A DNA stretch of 64,000 nucleotides from Microbacterium profundi (GTDB taxonomy: Bacteria > Actinomycetota > Actinomycetes > Actinomycetales > Microbacteriaceae). Shown here piece by piece: positions 43,910 through 52,199 of this stretch. The DNA is taken from assembly GCF_000763375.1 (NCBI RefSeq), contig NZ_JPSY01000001.1, positions 1,922,001 through 1,986,000 of the forward strand. Reading direction: 5' to 3'. Position numbers and translations under genes: made by a program. Numbering within the stretch: position 1 is the first letter of the stretch; every line of letters begins with the position of its first letter. The notes beneath the pieces are model-generated. The model ran no database searches, was not told the origin of the DNA, and saw only the letters and a list, made by a program, of their open reading frames with translations.

Positions 43910-44000
43910 CTGAAGCCTCGGGGTCGCCTCGATTCGCTAACTGAAGCGTCGGGGTCGCCCCGATTCGCTGACTGAAGCGTCGGGGTCGCCCGATTCGCTG
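43909..44000. repeat. 31-bp tandem repeat, three copies
   Basis: ACTGAAGCsTCGGGGTCGCC plus yCGATTCGCTr is repeated at 43909-43939, 43940-43970 and 43971-44000 (last copy one base short). The first copy starts at the final base of the gntK stop codon, and the gntK 3' end itself (CGACTCGCTG) resembles the unit end. Confidence 0.85.
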
Positions 44001-44005
44001 AAGAA

Positions 44006-44053
44006 AGAACAGTTTCGGGGCTTCAGGTCGCCCGGAAGCCCCGAAACTGTTCT
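44006..44053. terminator. Perfect 19-bp hairpin between convergent genes
   Basis: AGAACAGTTTCGGGGCTTC (44006-44024) pairs without mismatch to 44035-44053 across a 10-nt loop. It lies between gntK (+) and the carboxylesterase gene (-) and could terminate both. Short A-rich and T-containing flanks strengthen that reading. Confidence 0.85.
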
Positions 44054-44083
44054 TCCATCAGCAGTGCGGATGATGGGGCGGCC

Positions 44084-45550
44084 TCACAGCAGCGCGAGCA
44101 CGCTGTCGTACGCATCCTCGGCCACCTCGGCCCTGTCGCCGTCGAACACCCGCGCGATGCCGGGCGCCGTCGACCAGGCCGGCCAGCCCGGATCCCCATC
44201 CGTGATGAAGCGCACGGCAGCCGAGTGCATCTCGTCGGCGAGTGACTGGGGCGGATGGGGCCCCGCGAGGGCATCCACCCGCTCCCGGTCGAGACCGTCG
44301 AACCAGAACGGCACGTCGAGGCAGTGGCACGCCCAGCCCTTGGTGGGGGAGACCCAGCTGAACCGGTACGCCCAGGTCGCGGCATCCGCGCCGCTCCTGG
44401 CCTCGGCAACGCGGGGAACGACGATGCGGAAGATGTGGTCGCTGATGTAGCGGCCGACCATCGCCGCGGTGCCGAGAGCGCGCTGCGGCCCGTTCGCCTC
44501 GAGGTAGGCGCGCCGCGCGTTGCGATCGCGGAGGAACGAACGCAGCAGCAGTGCCGCCGGGATCAGGCGCAGAGCGTTGCGCTCGCGCTCGGCGACCATC
44601 GTGAACTCGTCATCCGCGGCACCGAGCAGCAGTGGCTTGTCGCTGCCGATCCCCGCGCGCAGGGCGTCGACGGTCGGTCGCGCGATGAGTTCGCCGTCGA
44701 CCATGGGCCCCCAGGACAGACCGTTCACGAGCTGATCTGTCATCGCAGCCAACCCCCGTTTGGCGCTCGCGGCCTTGCCCTGCAGACCGTGCAGCACGGC
44801 CTCGTCGACGGAGCGGAAGCCGTCGACATCGGCGGCGACGCCGGCGAGGGCAGCCAGCCGTGTCGAGCGCGCCCGCGCCTCGCCCAGCGGCACATCCGCC
44901 AGCGCGCCCGAGATCGAGAGCGCCCGATGGAACAGGTGCTGTGCCGACGGCATCCCGAGCAATGCCAGCACTGCACCGCCGCCCGCGGACTGCCCGCCGA
45001 TCGTCACGCGGTTCGGGTCGCCGCCGAACGCCGAGATGTTCTGCTGCACCCATTCGAGAGCGGCGATCCAGTCGAGCACGCCGCGGTTGTGGGGCGCGCC
45101 CTCGATGAAGCCGAACCCGTCGAAGCCGAGCCGGTACGAGATCGACACCGTCACGACGCCGTCGCGATTGAAGGTGCTGCCGTCGTACCAGGGGCTCGCG
45201 GGGGAGCCCTCGGTGTAGCCGCCGCCGTGGATCCACACGAGCACCGGCAGCGACGCGTCCAGTGAAGGCGTGAAGACATTCACGTTCAGGGTGCTCTCGC
45301 CGGCGATCGCGGGCTCGGGGATGAGCGTGTCGGTGCCCGTCCTGCGCAGCGCGGTGGCGCCGTACTCGGTGGCGTCGCGCACGTCGGTCCACGGCTCGGG
45401 TGGCGCGGGCGCCGCATATCGGAGGTCGCCGATGGGCGCTCGGGCGAACGGGATGCCGAGGAAGGCTGCGGATGCCGCGGGCGTGCCGTGGCCGCGCCAG
45501 ACGCCGCGCACGCGGCCGGAAGCAGTGCTGGCGGTGGGCGATTCGGTCAC
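44084..45550 (-). CDS. Type B carboxylesterase
   Basis: 488 residues, no signal peptide. GIPFARAPIGDLRYAAP, LPVLVWIHGGGYTEGSP (oxyanion hole), and IGGQSAGGGAVL with nucleophile Ser about 188 define the family; NISAFGGDPNRVTIGG is the usual lead-in. A His near DVPFWFDGL or DEMHSAAVRF would complete the triad. Hydrolyses esters, substrate unknown. On the minus strand TACTCT precedes GTG 45550 by 6 nt, a leaderless start. It diverges from the ROK regulator gene. Confidence 0.92.
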   Translation of the reverse strand: MTESPTASTASGRVRGVWRGHGTPAASAAFLGIPFARAPIGDLRYAAPAPPEPWTDVRDATEYGATALRRTGTDTLIPEPAIAGESTLNVNVFTPSLDASLPVLVWIHGGGYTEGSPASPWYDGSTFNRDGVVTVSISYRLGFDGFGFIEGAPHNRGVLDWIAALEWVQQNISAFGGDPNRVTIGGQSAGGGAVLALLGMPSAQHLFHRALSISGALADVPLGEARARSTRLAALAGVAADVDGFRSVDEAVLHGLQGKAASAKRGLAAMTDQLVNGLSWGPMVDGELIARPTVDALRAGIGSDKPLLLGAADDEFTMVAERERNALRLIPAALLLRSFLRDRNARRAYLEANGPQRALGTAAMVGRYISDHIFRIVVPRVAEARSGADAATWAYRFSWVSPTKGWACHCLDVPFWFDGLDRERVDALAGPHPPQSLADEMHSAAVRFITDGDPGWPAWSTAPGIARVFDGDRAEVAEDAYDSVLALL

Positions 45551-45593
45551 GACTAGAGAGTATCGGGGTGCTCAGGATCTTCTTCCGGCAGGT

Positions 45594-45643
45594 GCGACAC
45601 GAAGTGTCGCTTTCGAAGACACGCCGTGCAATACTGTCCCCCG
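45594..45643 (+). promoter_or_regulatory. Operator and leaderless promoter of the ROK operon
   Basis: Perfect dyad GCGACACGAAGTGTCGC (45594-45610, 7-bp arms around GAA), then TACTGT (45632-45637) as -10, followed 6 nt later by ATG 45644. The dyad occupies the -35 zone, suggesting autoregulation by the ROK protein and possibly control of the divergent esterase gene. Confidence 0.6.
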
Positions 45644-45667
45644 ATGATGCACGAGGAAACGTTGTGA
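45644..45667 (+). CDS. Seven-codon leader ORF overlapping the ROK gene start
   Basis: ATG at the predicted transcription start opens MMHEETL and ends at TGA 45665-45667. The stop overlaps the GTG start of the ROK gene (45664), giving a GTGA junction. It would be read as a leaderless message, and termination would deliver ribosomes to the GTG. Whether it is translated is not proven; it may only be chance that the start falls there. Confidence 0.35.
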   Translation: MMHEETL

Positions 45668-46803
45668 CCAAACCTCTGGCCGGTCCGCAGACCCTGCTGC
45701 GAACGCTGAATACGAGAGCGATCCTGGAGGCGTTGGCACGACGCGGGCCGTTGACTCGCGCGGAGCTGATGGGCGAGACCGGGCTGTCGCGGACAGCCGT
45801 CACCCAGGTCCTGTGGATGCTCGACGCTGGGCACGCCGTAGCAACCGCTGGGGTGGACCGAGCCACGCGCGGTCCGGCGGCGACCCGGGTCTCCCTCCAC
45901 CCAGGGCTCGGATTCGCGGCTGCCGTGCACGTCGATCACGCCTCGATGCACGTCACCCTCGTCGACCCGACCGGTGCAGTACGCGCCCAGAGCGAGGCGC
46001 CGCTCGGCCACGTCGAAGAGCGGGCCGCCGACATCGCAGCACTGATCGCCGAGTGCCGACGCGCCGTGCAGGGTCCGCTGCGACAGGTCGTCGTCGCGAT
46101 GCCGGGGATCGTCACGCCCGACGGCGAGATCAGAGACGACCAGGGACCGGACGGCGGCGCGTTCCGCGCAGCTCTCGTGGCCCATCTCGACTGTCCCGTT
46201 CGCATCGAGAACGATGTCAACCTCGCCGCGCTCGCCGAATCGGACAACGGCGTCGGGCAGGATCTCTCGAGCTTCACCCTCCTCATGATCGACCAGGGTC
46301 TCGGCGCCGGCACCGTGCTCGACGGGGTGCTGCGCCGCGGCGCGGCCGGCATCGCGGGCGAGGTGCAGTACGTCCCGCAACCACCGGTGCCGATCGGCGT
46401 CCCTGTGCTCAACGACGATGTCGTGAGTGATCTCGCCCTCTTGCACGGCAGGGATCCGTCCGACCCGCTGCCGGTGCACCTCGACGCCTGTGCCGAAGGC
46501 GACACCGCGGCGAAGGCGATCGTCGATGAACTGGCCAGACGCCTCGTCATCGTCGCGGGCAGCGTCACACTGGTGATCGATCCGGAGGCGTTCGTCCTCG
46601 CCGGTCATGCGACGCATCCGTGTTTCGTGGCCGCAGTCGACCGTGCCGCCGATGCGCTGTCGCATCTGCTCGCAATGCGATTCGTCCCCTCGGCGTTCGG
46701 ACGAGAGGCGACGATGGTCGGCGCGATCGGTCAGGCGGCATCCGCCCTTCGCGAATCTATGTTCGCCAGGTTCGCCTCAATCGGCGGCATGGTCGCCCGA
46801 TGA
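45664..46803 (+). CDS. ROK family transcriptional regulator
   Basis: 379 residues. N-terminal winged helix (RTLNTRAILEALARRGPLTRAELMGETGLSRTAVTQVL) followed by a sugar-kinase-like ROK domain (VVAMPGIVTPDG, RIENDVNLAALAESDNGVG, MIDQGLGAGTVLDGVLRRGAAGIAGEVQYV). The zinc-cluster Cys region of NagC-like members is not evident. First gene of an operon with a deacetylase and a sugar symporter, so it probably senses an amino or oligosaccharide. GTG 45664 has GAGGAAA upstream and overlaps a short leader ORF. Confidence 0.9.
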   Translation: MTKPLAGPQTLLRTLNTRAILEALARRGPLTRAELMGETGLSRTAVTQVLWMLDAGHAVATAGVDRATRGPAATRVSLHPGLGFAAAVHVDHASMHVTLVDPTGAVRAQSEAPLGHVEERAADIAALIAECRRAVQGPLRQVVVAMPGIVTPDGEIRDDQGPDGGAFRAALVAHLDCPVRIENDVNLAALAESDNGVGQDLSSFTLLMIDQGLGAGTVLDGVLRRGAAGIAGEVQYVPQPPVPIGVPVLNDDVVSDLALLHGRDPSDPLPVHLDACAEGDTAAKAIVDELARRLVIVAGSVTLVIDPEAFVLAGHATHPCFVAAVDRAADALSHLLAMRFVPSAFGREATMVGAIGQAASALRESMFARFASIGGMVAR

Positions 46804-47726
46804 CGGCGCCATCGGATCTCACCACCCGACTCGGACTCGGCGGCGAAGCGCGCGCGATCATCCTCAACGCGGATGACTTCGGCATGTGCCACGCGGCGAA
46901 CGAGGCGATCACCGAGCTGCTGGTCGCCGGTCACCTCGATTCATCGACGGTCATGCTGCCGTGCGCATGGGCGCCGGAAGCGCTCCAGTTCGCGGCTGCG
47001 CATCCCGATGCGAGCGTGGGCGTGCACCTCGTGCTCACCAGCGAGTGGAGCCGCTATCGCTGGCGCCCGCTCACAGGTACGGCGACGAGCCTCGTCGACC
47101 GCGACGGCTACTTCCCGACCGAGGTGCGAAGCGTGGAAGAGCGCGCTTCGGTGCAAGACGCCTCGGCTGAACTCGGCGCTCAGATCGACGCCGCGCTCGC
47201 AGCCGGCGTCGATGTCACGCATCTCGACAACCACATGGGCTCCGTCTACGGGCTGTACACGGGGAGGGATTTCCTCGGCCCCGTGTTCGATCTCGCCGCC
47301 CGGCACGGGCTTCCGTTCCGGCTGCCACGGGTCGCCGACGGCATCGGGATCGACACGGCGATGCAGCCTGCGCTCGATCGTGCCACGGCCGCCGCAGACG
47401 CCGCCGGGATCGTCATCCTCGACCGCCTGTGGACGCATCCGTTCGAGTTGGCGGGCGAGGGCACCGGCGACGAGGAGACGTACGAGCAGATCCGCGACGG
47501 TTTCTTGGCGCTGCTGCGCGCCGTGCCCGCCGGGGTGACCGAGATCTATCTGCATCCGATGGTCGACGGGCACGAGCTGCGCGCGGCGGTCGACTACGGC
47601 GCGGCGAAACGCGGTCACGAGCGGCGGCTGCTCGCCGATCCACTCGTCCACGAGACCATCGAGAAGGAGGGACTCATCCGGATAAGCTGGCGTGCGCTGC
47701 GCAGTGTGCAACGCAACATGGTCTGA
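46800..47726 (+). CDS. ChbG/HpnK (YdjC-like) carbohydrate deacetylase
   Basis: 308 residues. AIILNADDFGMCHAANEAITELL carries the metal-ligand Asp pair, VGVHLVLTSEW a His ligand, and DVTHLDNHMGSVYG the remaining His ligands, the pattern of metal-dependent polysaccharide deacetylases acting on chito-oligosaccharides or other N-acetylated sugars. ATGA overlap with the ROK gene. Next comes a GPH symporter, so uptake then deacetylation of the same sugar is plausible. Confidence 0.88.
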   Translation: MTAPSDLTTRLGLGGEARAIILNADDFGMCHAANEAITELLVAGHLDSSTVMLPCAWAPEALQFAAAHPDASVGVHLVLTSEWSRYRWRPLTGTATSLVDRDGYFPTEVRSVEERASVQDASAELGAQIDAALAAGVDVTHLDNHMGSVYGLYTGRDFLGPVFDLAARHGLPFRLPRVADGIGIDTAMQPALDRATAAADAAGIVILDRLWTHPFELAGEGTGDEETYEQIRDGFLALLRAVPAGVTEIYLHPMVDGHELRAAVDYGAAKRGHERRLLADPLVHETIEKEGLIRISWRALRSVQRNMV

Positions 47727-47758
47727 CGCAACGTGCAGCGCCGACAGGAGCCTTAGCG

Positions 47759-49099
47759 ATGAGCCTTGCAGCGCGTATCCGCGACCGTCGACTGGATGCT
47801 GCGCCCACCCGCGCCCAGCCCGTCGCATTCGGAGCATCCGGGTTCCCGATCCAGTTGATGGCGCAGACCTTCTCGGCCTTCGTCGTCTATTTCTACGTCG
47901 CCCATCTCGCCGTGCCGGCCGAGTGGGTGGCCGTGGCGATGATCGCGCACGGCATCCTGAACGCCCTGCTCAATCCGCTGGTCGGTGCGCTGTCCGACCG
48001 GATCCGCACGCCGTGGGGACGCCGGATCCCTTGGATCGGACTCGGAATCGTGCCGCTCGTGGTCGCGTTCGCGCTGATCTGGATGCCGCCGGCGCTGTCC
48101 GCCGGTGGCCTGATCGCCTGGTTCCTCATCGTCGTCGCCGTGTACGACATCGCCTTCGTGGTGGTCGTGCTGAACATCTCTGCGCTGTTCCCGGAGATCT
48201 TCCGCACGACGGCCGAGCGCTCGCGAGGAAACGTGCCGCGGCAGGTGTTCGCGATCGTCGGGATGATCCTCGGCACGGCCGGTGCTCCGCTGCTGTACGA
48301 CAGCATCGGGTGGTCGGGCATGGCGATCGCGCTGGGCTTCGTGTGCCTGGTGCTGTTCGTCTGGTCCTTCGCCGGCGGGATGCTGGAGCGACGAGGAGAG
48401 GTCGTCGCGGGCGAGACGCAGATGCGGTGGGCGGATCAGCTGCGCTACACCTTCGCTAATCGCGCATTTGTGCCGTACGTGCTCGGGTCGCTGTTCGTGC
48501 AGACGGCGATCGCCGTGATCCTCGCCGCGCTCCCCTTCTACGTGCGGTACTCGCTGCACGCAGCGGAAGGGGAGAGCAGCATCCTGCTCGCCGTGATCTT
48601 CGTCGTCGCGATCCCGGCGATCCTGCTGTGGAGCAGGGTCGTTCAGGTCACGTCGCCGCGGACGGCGGTGCTGTGGGCCGTCGGGGTGTTCGCCGTCGCG
48701 GTGCTGGGGTATCTGGTGCCCTCTTCCGTGCTCGGTGCCGCTCTGGTGGGCGTCGCGGTGGGCGTCGGCGTCGGCGGGCTGCTGCAGCTTCTCGAAGTCG
48801 TGCTCTCGCAGATCATCGACGACGATGCCGCGCGTACCGGGCACCGTCGCGAGGGTGTGTATTTCGGCGTGAACGGTTTCGTCGTGCGCGGATCGGTGGT
48901 GCTGCAGGCGATCGTCGCCGCGTGGGTGCTGAATGCGAGCGGTTTCGACGCCGCGCTCGGCGACGCCCAGCCGGATGCCGTGGACGGCGGCATCCGGATC
49001 ATGCTGGCCGTCGTGCCGATGGGCTTCACCGCACTGGCGTGGGTGTGCTTCTACCTGTATCCGATCCGCGCGCGGGATCTCGTCACAGTTTCGGGGTGA
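47759..49099 (+). CDS. GPH-family sugar:cation symporter (MFS)
   Basis: 446 residues with about twelve helices. The cytoplasmic loop GALSDRIRTPWGRRIPWIGLG is the signature of glycoside-pentoside-hexuronide symporters (SDRTRxRxGRRRPW). Another typical loop is SALFPEIFRTTAERSRGNVPRQVF. Likely imports the sugar handled by the upstream deacetylase. ATG 47759 has AGGAG about 8 nt upstream; 32 nt from the deacetylase gene, same operon. Confidence 0.88.
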   Translation: MSLAARIRDRRLDAAPTRAQPVAFGASGFPIQLMAQTFSAFVVYFYVAHLAVPAEWVAVAMIAHGILNALLNPLVGALSDRIRTPWGRRIPWIGLGIVPLVVAFALIWMPPALSAGGLIAWFLIVVAVYDIAFVVVVLNISALFPEIFRTTAERSRGNVPRQVFAIVGMILGTAGAPLLYDSIGWSGMAIALGFVCLVLFVWSFAGGMLERRGEVVAGETQMRWADQLRYTFANRAFVPYVLGSLFVQTAIAVILAALPFYVRYSLHAAEGESSILLAVIFVVAIPAILLWSRVVQVTSPRTAVLWAVGVFAVAVLGYLVPSSVLGAALVGVAVGVGVGGLLQLLEVVLSQIIDDDAARTGHRREGVYFGVNGFVVRGSVVLQAIVAAWVLNASGFDAALGDAQPDAVDGGIRIMLAVVPMGFTALAWVCFYLYPIRARDLVTVSG

Positions 49100-49111
49100 G
49101 GCCGGGCGCCG

Positions 49112-49259
49112 CTGCCGGGAGGTGGCGCGTGTGGTCGCTTCCGGGCCACGGAGGCGGTACCAAGGACCACCTCGTGCTGGCGCCTCTGCCGGGAGGTGGC
49201 GCGTGTGGCCGCTTTGGGACCACGGAGGCGGCACCAAGGAGCACCTCGTGGGTCAGGGG
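49112..49259. repeat. 74-bp direct duplication
   Basis: CTGCCGGGAGGTGGCGCGTG starts a 74-bp unit at 49112 and again at 49186, with most bases identical, each ending near CACCTCGTG. It lies between convergent symporter and galE genes. Each unit contains GGTGGC/GCCAC-type complementarity and could fold. No gene is visible. Confidence 0.8.
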
Positions 49260-49287
49260 CGAAGCGTCTTGACGTGGCGGCGCTCGT

Positions 49288-50265
49288 TCAGGATGCCGCG
49301 CGCCGCGCTTCCCAGCCCGTGCGGACCATCTCGTCGACGGAGTAGCGCATCTTCCAGTCCAGGTCGCGGGCGGCGAGCTCGCCGGTGGCCACGATGCGGT
49401 CGGGATCGCCTGCGCGGCGGGGGCCGATCTCAGGCGTAAAGTCGATGCCGGTGACGCGCACCATCGCATCCATGATCTGCTTCACGCTCAGGCCGTCGCC
49501 GGATCCGAGGTTGTAGGCGGCTTCGATCGACGCGCCGGATGCCAGGCGCTTGGCAGCCTCGACGTGCGCGGCCGCGATGTCGCCGACGTGCACGTAGTCG
49601 CGCACGTTCGTGCCGTCTTCCGTGGCGTAGTCGTCACCGTTGATCCGCGGAGTCCTGCCCGCCAGCAGCGCCTCGAAGACGATCGGGAACAGGTTGTGCG
49701 GACTGACGTCGTAAACGCTCTCATCGGCGGACCCGACGACATTGAAGTAGCGCAGCGAGGTGTGGCGCAGCGGATGTTCGGACTCGGCCGTCGCGATCGC
49801 CTGATCGCGCAGCATCCACTCGCCGATCAGTTTCGACTCGCCGTACGGGCTCGCGGGCTTCTTCTCGGTCTCCTCGACGACGAGCGGCACGTCAGGCGTG
49901 CCGAACACCGCGGCCGAAGAGGAGAAGACGATGTTGCTGACGCCGGCGGCTTCGCACGCCAGGAGGATCACGCGCGTGCCCTCGACGTTCTGCGCGTAGG
50001 TGTGCAGCGGACGCTGCACCGAGACGCCCGCGTATTTGAACCCGGCGACGTGGATGACGCCTTCGGCCCGGTGGTCACGAAGCGCCTTCTCGACCAGGTC
50101 GCGATCGAGGATGCTGCCCTGCACGAACGGCACGCCCTCCGGCACGAACGAAGCGACCCCGCTGGACAGGTCATCCAGCACGACCGGGGCGAGCCCGGCA
50201 TCCGCGAGTGCACGCACGACGTGCGCTCCGATGTAGCCGGCTCCGCCGGTGACGATCCAGGACAT
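49288..50265 (-). CDS. galE: UDP-glucose 4-epimerase
   Basis: 325 residues of the extended short-chain dehydrogenase family. NAD motif MSWIVTGGAGYIGAHVV, catalytic YGESK (YxxxK), FSSSAAVFG, SLRYFNVVGSA, and EDGTNVRDYVHVGDIA are characteristic. Interconverts UDP-galactose and UDP-glucose. ATG 50265 follows GGAAGGAG, so the longer open frame to 50403 is not used. Separated from galKT by a permease gene on the other strand. Confidence 0.95.
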   Translation of the reverse strand: MSWIVTGGAGYIGAHVVRALADAGLAPVVLDDLSSGVASFVPEGVPFVQGSILDRDLVEKALRDHRAEGVIHVAGFKYAGVSVQRPLHTYAQNVEGTRVILLACEAAGVSNIVFSSSAAVFGTPDVPLVVEETEKKPASPYGESKLIGEWMLRDQAIATAESEHPLRHTSLRYFNVVGSADESVYDVSPHNLFPIVFEALLAGRTPRINGDDYATEDGTNVRDYVHVGDIAAAHVEAAKRLASGASIEAAYNLGSGDGLSVKQIMDAMVRVTGIDFTPEIGPRRAGDPDRIVATGELAARDLDWKMRYSVDEMVRTGWEARRAAS

Positions 50266-50519
50266 GTGGCTCCTTCCGGGCATCCCGCCGATGCGCCTGT
50301 GTAATCCTCGCAGATCGGCCGTCGCCGGCGTGCGCGATCCGGGCGCCGAGGATGAGGTCGCGGGCCGCCTCGCCGCCCGGCCGCCGCACAGCAGCGCTCG
50401 CACGCTGGCACGCCTCGATATTCGGTGCTAGCATCGCCGCTATCGCAGTTGCGGAAATCGGATTCCACGATTCGGAAACAACCGCGAATCCATGACAGAC
50501 AACCTCAACGGAGAGATCA

Positions 50520-52085
50520 ATGTCGAGAACGCCCAGAATCCGCCGACCCGAAGACGAGAGGCTCCGCCTCGGTCCCACTTTCGCCTACGGACTGCAGCAT
50601 GTGCTGACGATGTATGGCGGGATCATCGCTGTGCCGCTCATCATCGGCAACGCCGCCGGCCTCGCCCCGGCGGAGATCGGCCTGCTCATCGCATCGTGCC
50701 TGTTCATCGGCGGACTCGCCACGATCCTGCAGTCGTGGGGTGTTCCGTTCTTCGGATCGCAGCTGCCGCTCGTGCAGGGCGTCTCGTTCTCGGGCGTCGC
50801 GACCATGACCGCGATCCTCGCCGCGGGCGAGGGACTGCCCGGTGTGTTCGGCGCCGTGATCGCGGCATCCGTCGCCGGACTGATCGTCGCGCCGTTCTTC
50901 GCGATGATCGTGCGGTTCTTCCCACCCGTCGTGACCGGCACCGTGATCACGACGATCGGGCTCACGCTGATGCCGGTCGCGGCGAGCTGGGCGATGGGCG
51001 GCACGTCGCCCGAGGATCCGATGTGGGGCAGTCTGCAGAACATCGGCCTGGCGATGGGAACCCTGCTCGTCGTGCTCGTGCTGAGCAAGGTCGCGTCTCC
51101 CACGGTCTCGCGCCTCGCGATCCTCATCTCGATCGTGCTCGGCACTGTGTTCGCCGGGATCGTCGGCTGGGCCGACTTCTCGAACATCGCAGACGGCGGC
51201 ATCGTGGCTCTGCCACAGCCCTTCGCGTTCGGGTTGCCCACGTTCGGAGTCGCCAGCATCATCTCGATGTTCATCGTGATCATCGTCACGATGACCGAGA
51301 CCACGGCAGACATCATCGCAGTCGGTGAGATCGTCGGCACGAAGGTCGATTCCAAGCGCATCGCCAACGGCTTGCGCGCCGACATGATCTCGTCCGCCGT
51401 CGCCCCGGTCTTCAACTCGTTCACGCAGTCGGCGTTCGCGCAGAACGTCGGACTCGTCGCGATCACCGGAGTGAAGTCCCGGTTCGTCGTGAGCGCAGGC
51501 GGCGTGATCCTCGTCGTGCTCGGGCTGCTGCCGATCGTCGGCGGGCTGGTGGCTGCCGTGCCGCCGCCCGTGCTCGGCGGTGCGGGCATCGTGCTGTTCG
51601 GATCGGTCGCGGCCGCCGGCGTGCGGACGCTCGCGAAGGTGAACTACGAGGGCAACATGAACATGGTGATCGTCGCCGTCTCACTGGGTTTCGGCGTGAT
51701 CCCCGTGGTCATGCCCGGCTTCTACGACGCCCTGCCGAGCTGGGTGGGCATCATCCTGCACTCCGGCATCTCTTCCGCGGCAATCATGGCGGTGCTGCTG
51801 AACCTGCTCTTCAACCATCTCGGCGGGAAGTCGGCCGAGCGTTCGGCGTTCATCCCTGGGACCGGACGGGTCATCCGCGAGGAGGACCTCGCCCGCCTCA
51901 TCGCGAACGAGACCCTCTTCGACGGCGACACGATCAAGGACGGCAAGATCCTGGATGCTGACGGCGAAGAGGTCCCCGTCGTCACTGCCTCGCAGGAAGT
52001 GGTGATCACCGACGGGATCAAGACGGGGAAGATCCGCAGCCGGAACGACATCCGACGAGCTCTGGCCGAGGCCGACGCCGAGTAG
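50520..52085 (+). CDS. NCS2 family nucleobase:cation symporter (uracil/xanthine/urate permease)
   Basis: 521 residues, about fourteen helices. Signature parts are FAYGLQHVLTMYGGIIAVPL, FGSQLPLVQGVSFSG, SIISMFIVIIVTMTETTADI (the substrate-site Glu), GLRADMISSAVAPVFNSFTQSAFAQNVGLVAITGVKSR. These resemble the xanthine/urate branch more than UraA, but the substrate is uncertain. GGAGAG precedes ATG 50520. TAGCAT at 50427 may be the -10; the 50445-50490 stretch contains repeated GATTC/CGGAAA words that could be a regulator site. Confidence 0.92.
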   Translation: MSRTPRIRRPEDERLRLGPTFAYGLQHVLTMYGGIIAVPLIIGNAAGLAPAEIGLLIASCLFIGGLATILQSWGVPFFGSQLPLVQGVSFSGVATMTAILAAGEGLPGVFGAVIAASVAGLIVAPFFAMIVRFFPPVVTGTVITTIGLTLMPVAASWAMGGTSPEDPMWGSLQNIGLAMGTLLVVLVLSKVASPTVSRLAILISIVLGTVFAGIVGWADFSNIADGGIVALPQPFAFGLPTFGVASIISMFIVIIVTMTETTADIIAVGEIVGTKVDSKRIANGLRADMISSAVAPVFNSFTQSAFAQNVGLVAITGVKSRFVVSAGGVILVVLGLLPIVGGLVAAVPPPVLGGAGIVLFGSVAAAGVRTLAKVNYEGNMNMVIVAVSLGFGVIPVVMPGFYDALPSWVGIILHSGISSAAIMAVLLNLLFNHLGGKSAERSAFIPGTGRVIREEDLARLIANETLFDGDTIKDGKILDADGEEVPVVTASQEVVITDGIKTGKIRSRNDIRRALAEADAE

Positions 52086-52107
52086 GCCGCTCGTCGCTTC
52101 TCACGCG

Positions 52108-52170
52108 CGTCTATTTCTGCCGAATGTACGGTCTCGAGAGCCCGGAACGTACGCAAGGCAGAAATAGACG
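52108..52170. terminator. 14-bp hairpin between convergent permease and galK genes
   Basis: CGTCTATTTCTGCC (52108-52121) and its exact complement (52157-52170) enclose 35 nt, inside which GTACG/CGTAC can also pair. AT-rich arms in a GC-rich genome and the convergent position suggest a bidirectional terminator. Confidence 0.7.
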
Positions 52171-52199
52171 GGCTGGTGGCACGGCGCAGGACCGGTGGG

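Noticed and set aside
50492..51328. A separate 278-codon gene overlapping the NCS2 permease
   Set aside because: Its translation is Arg/His-rich shadow sequence without family features; the permease frame is clearly coding.
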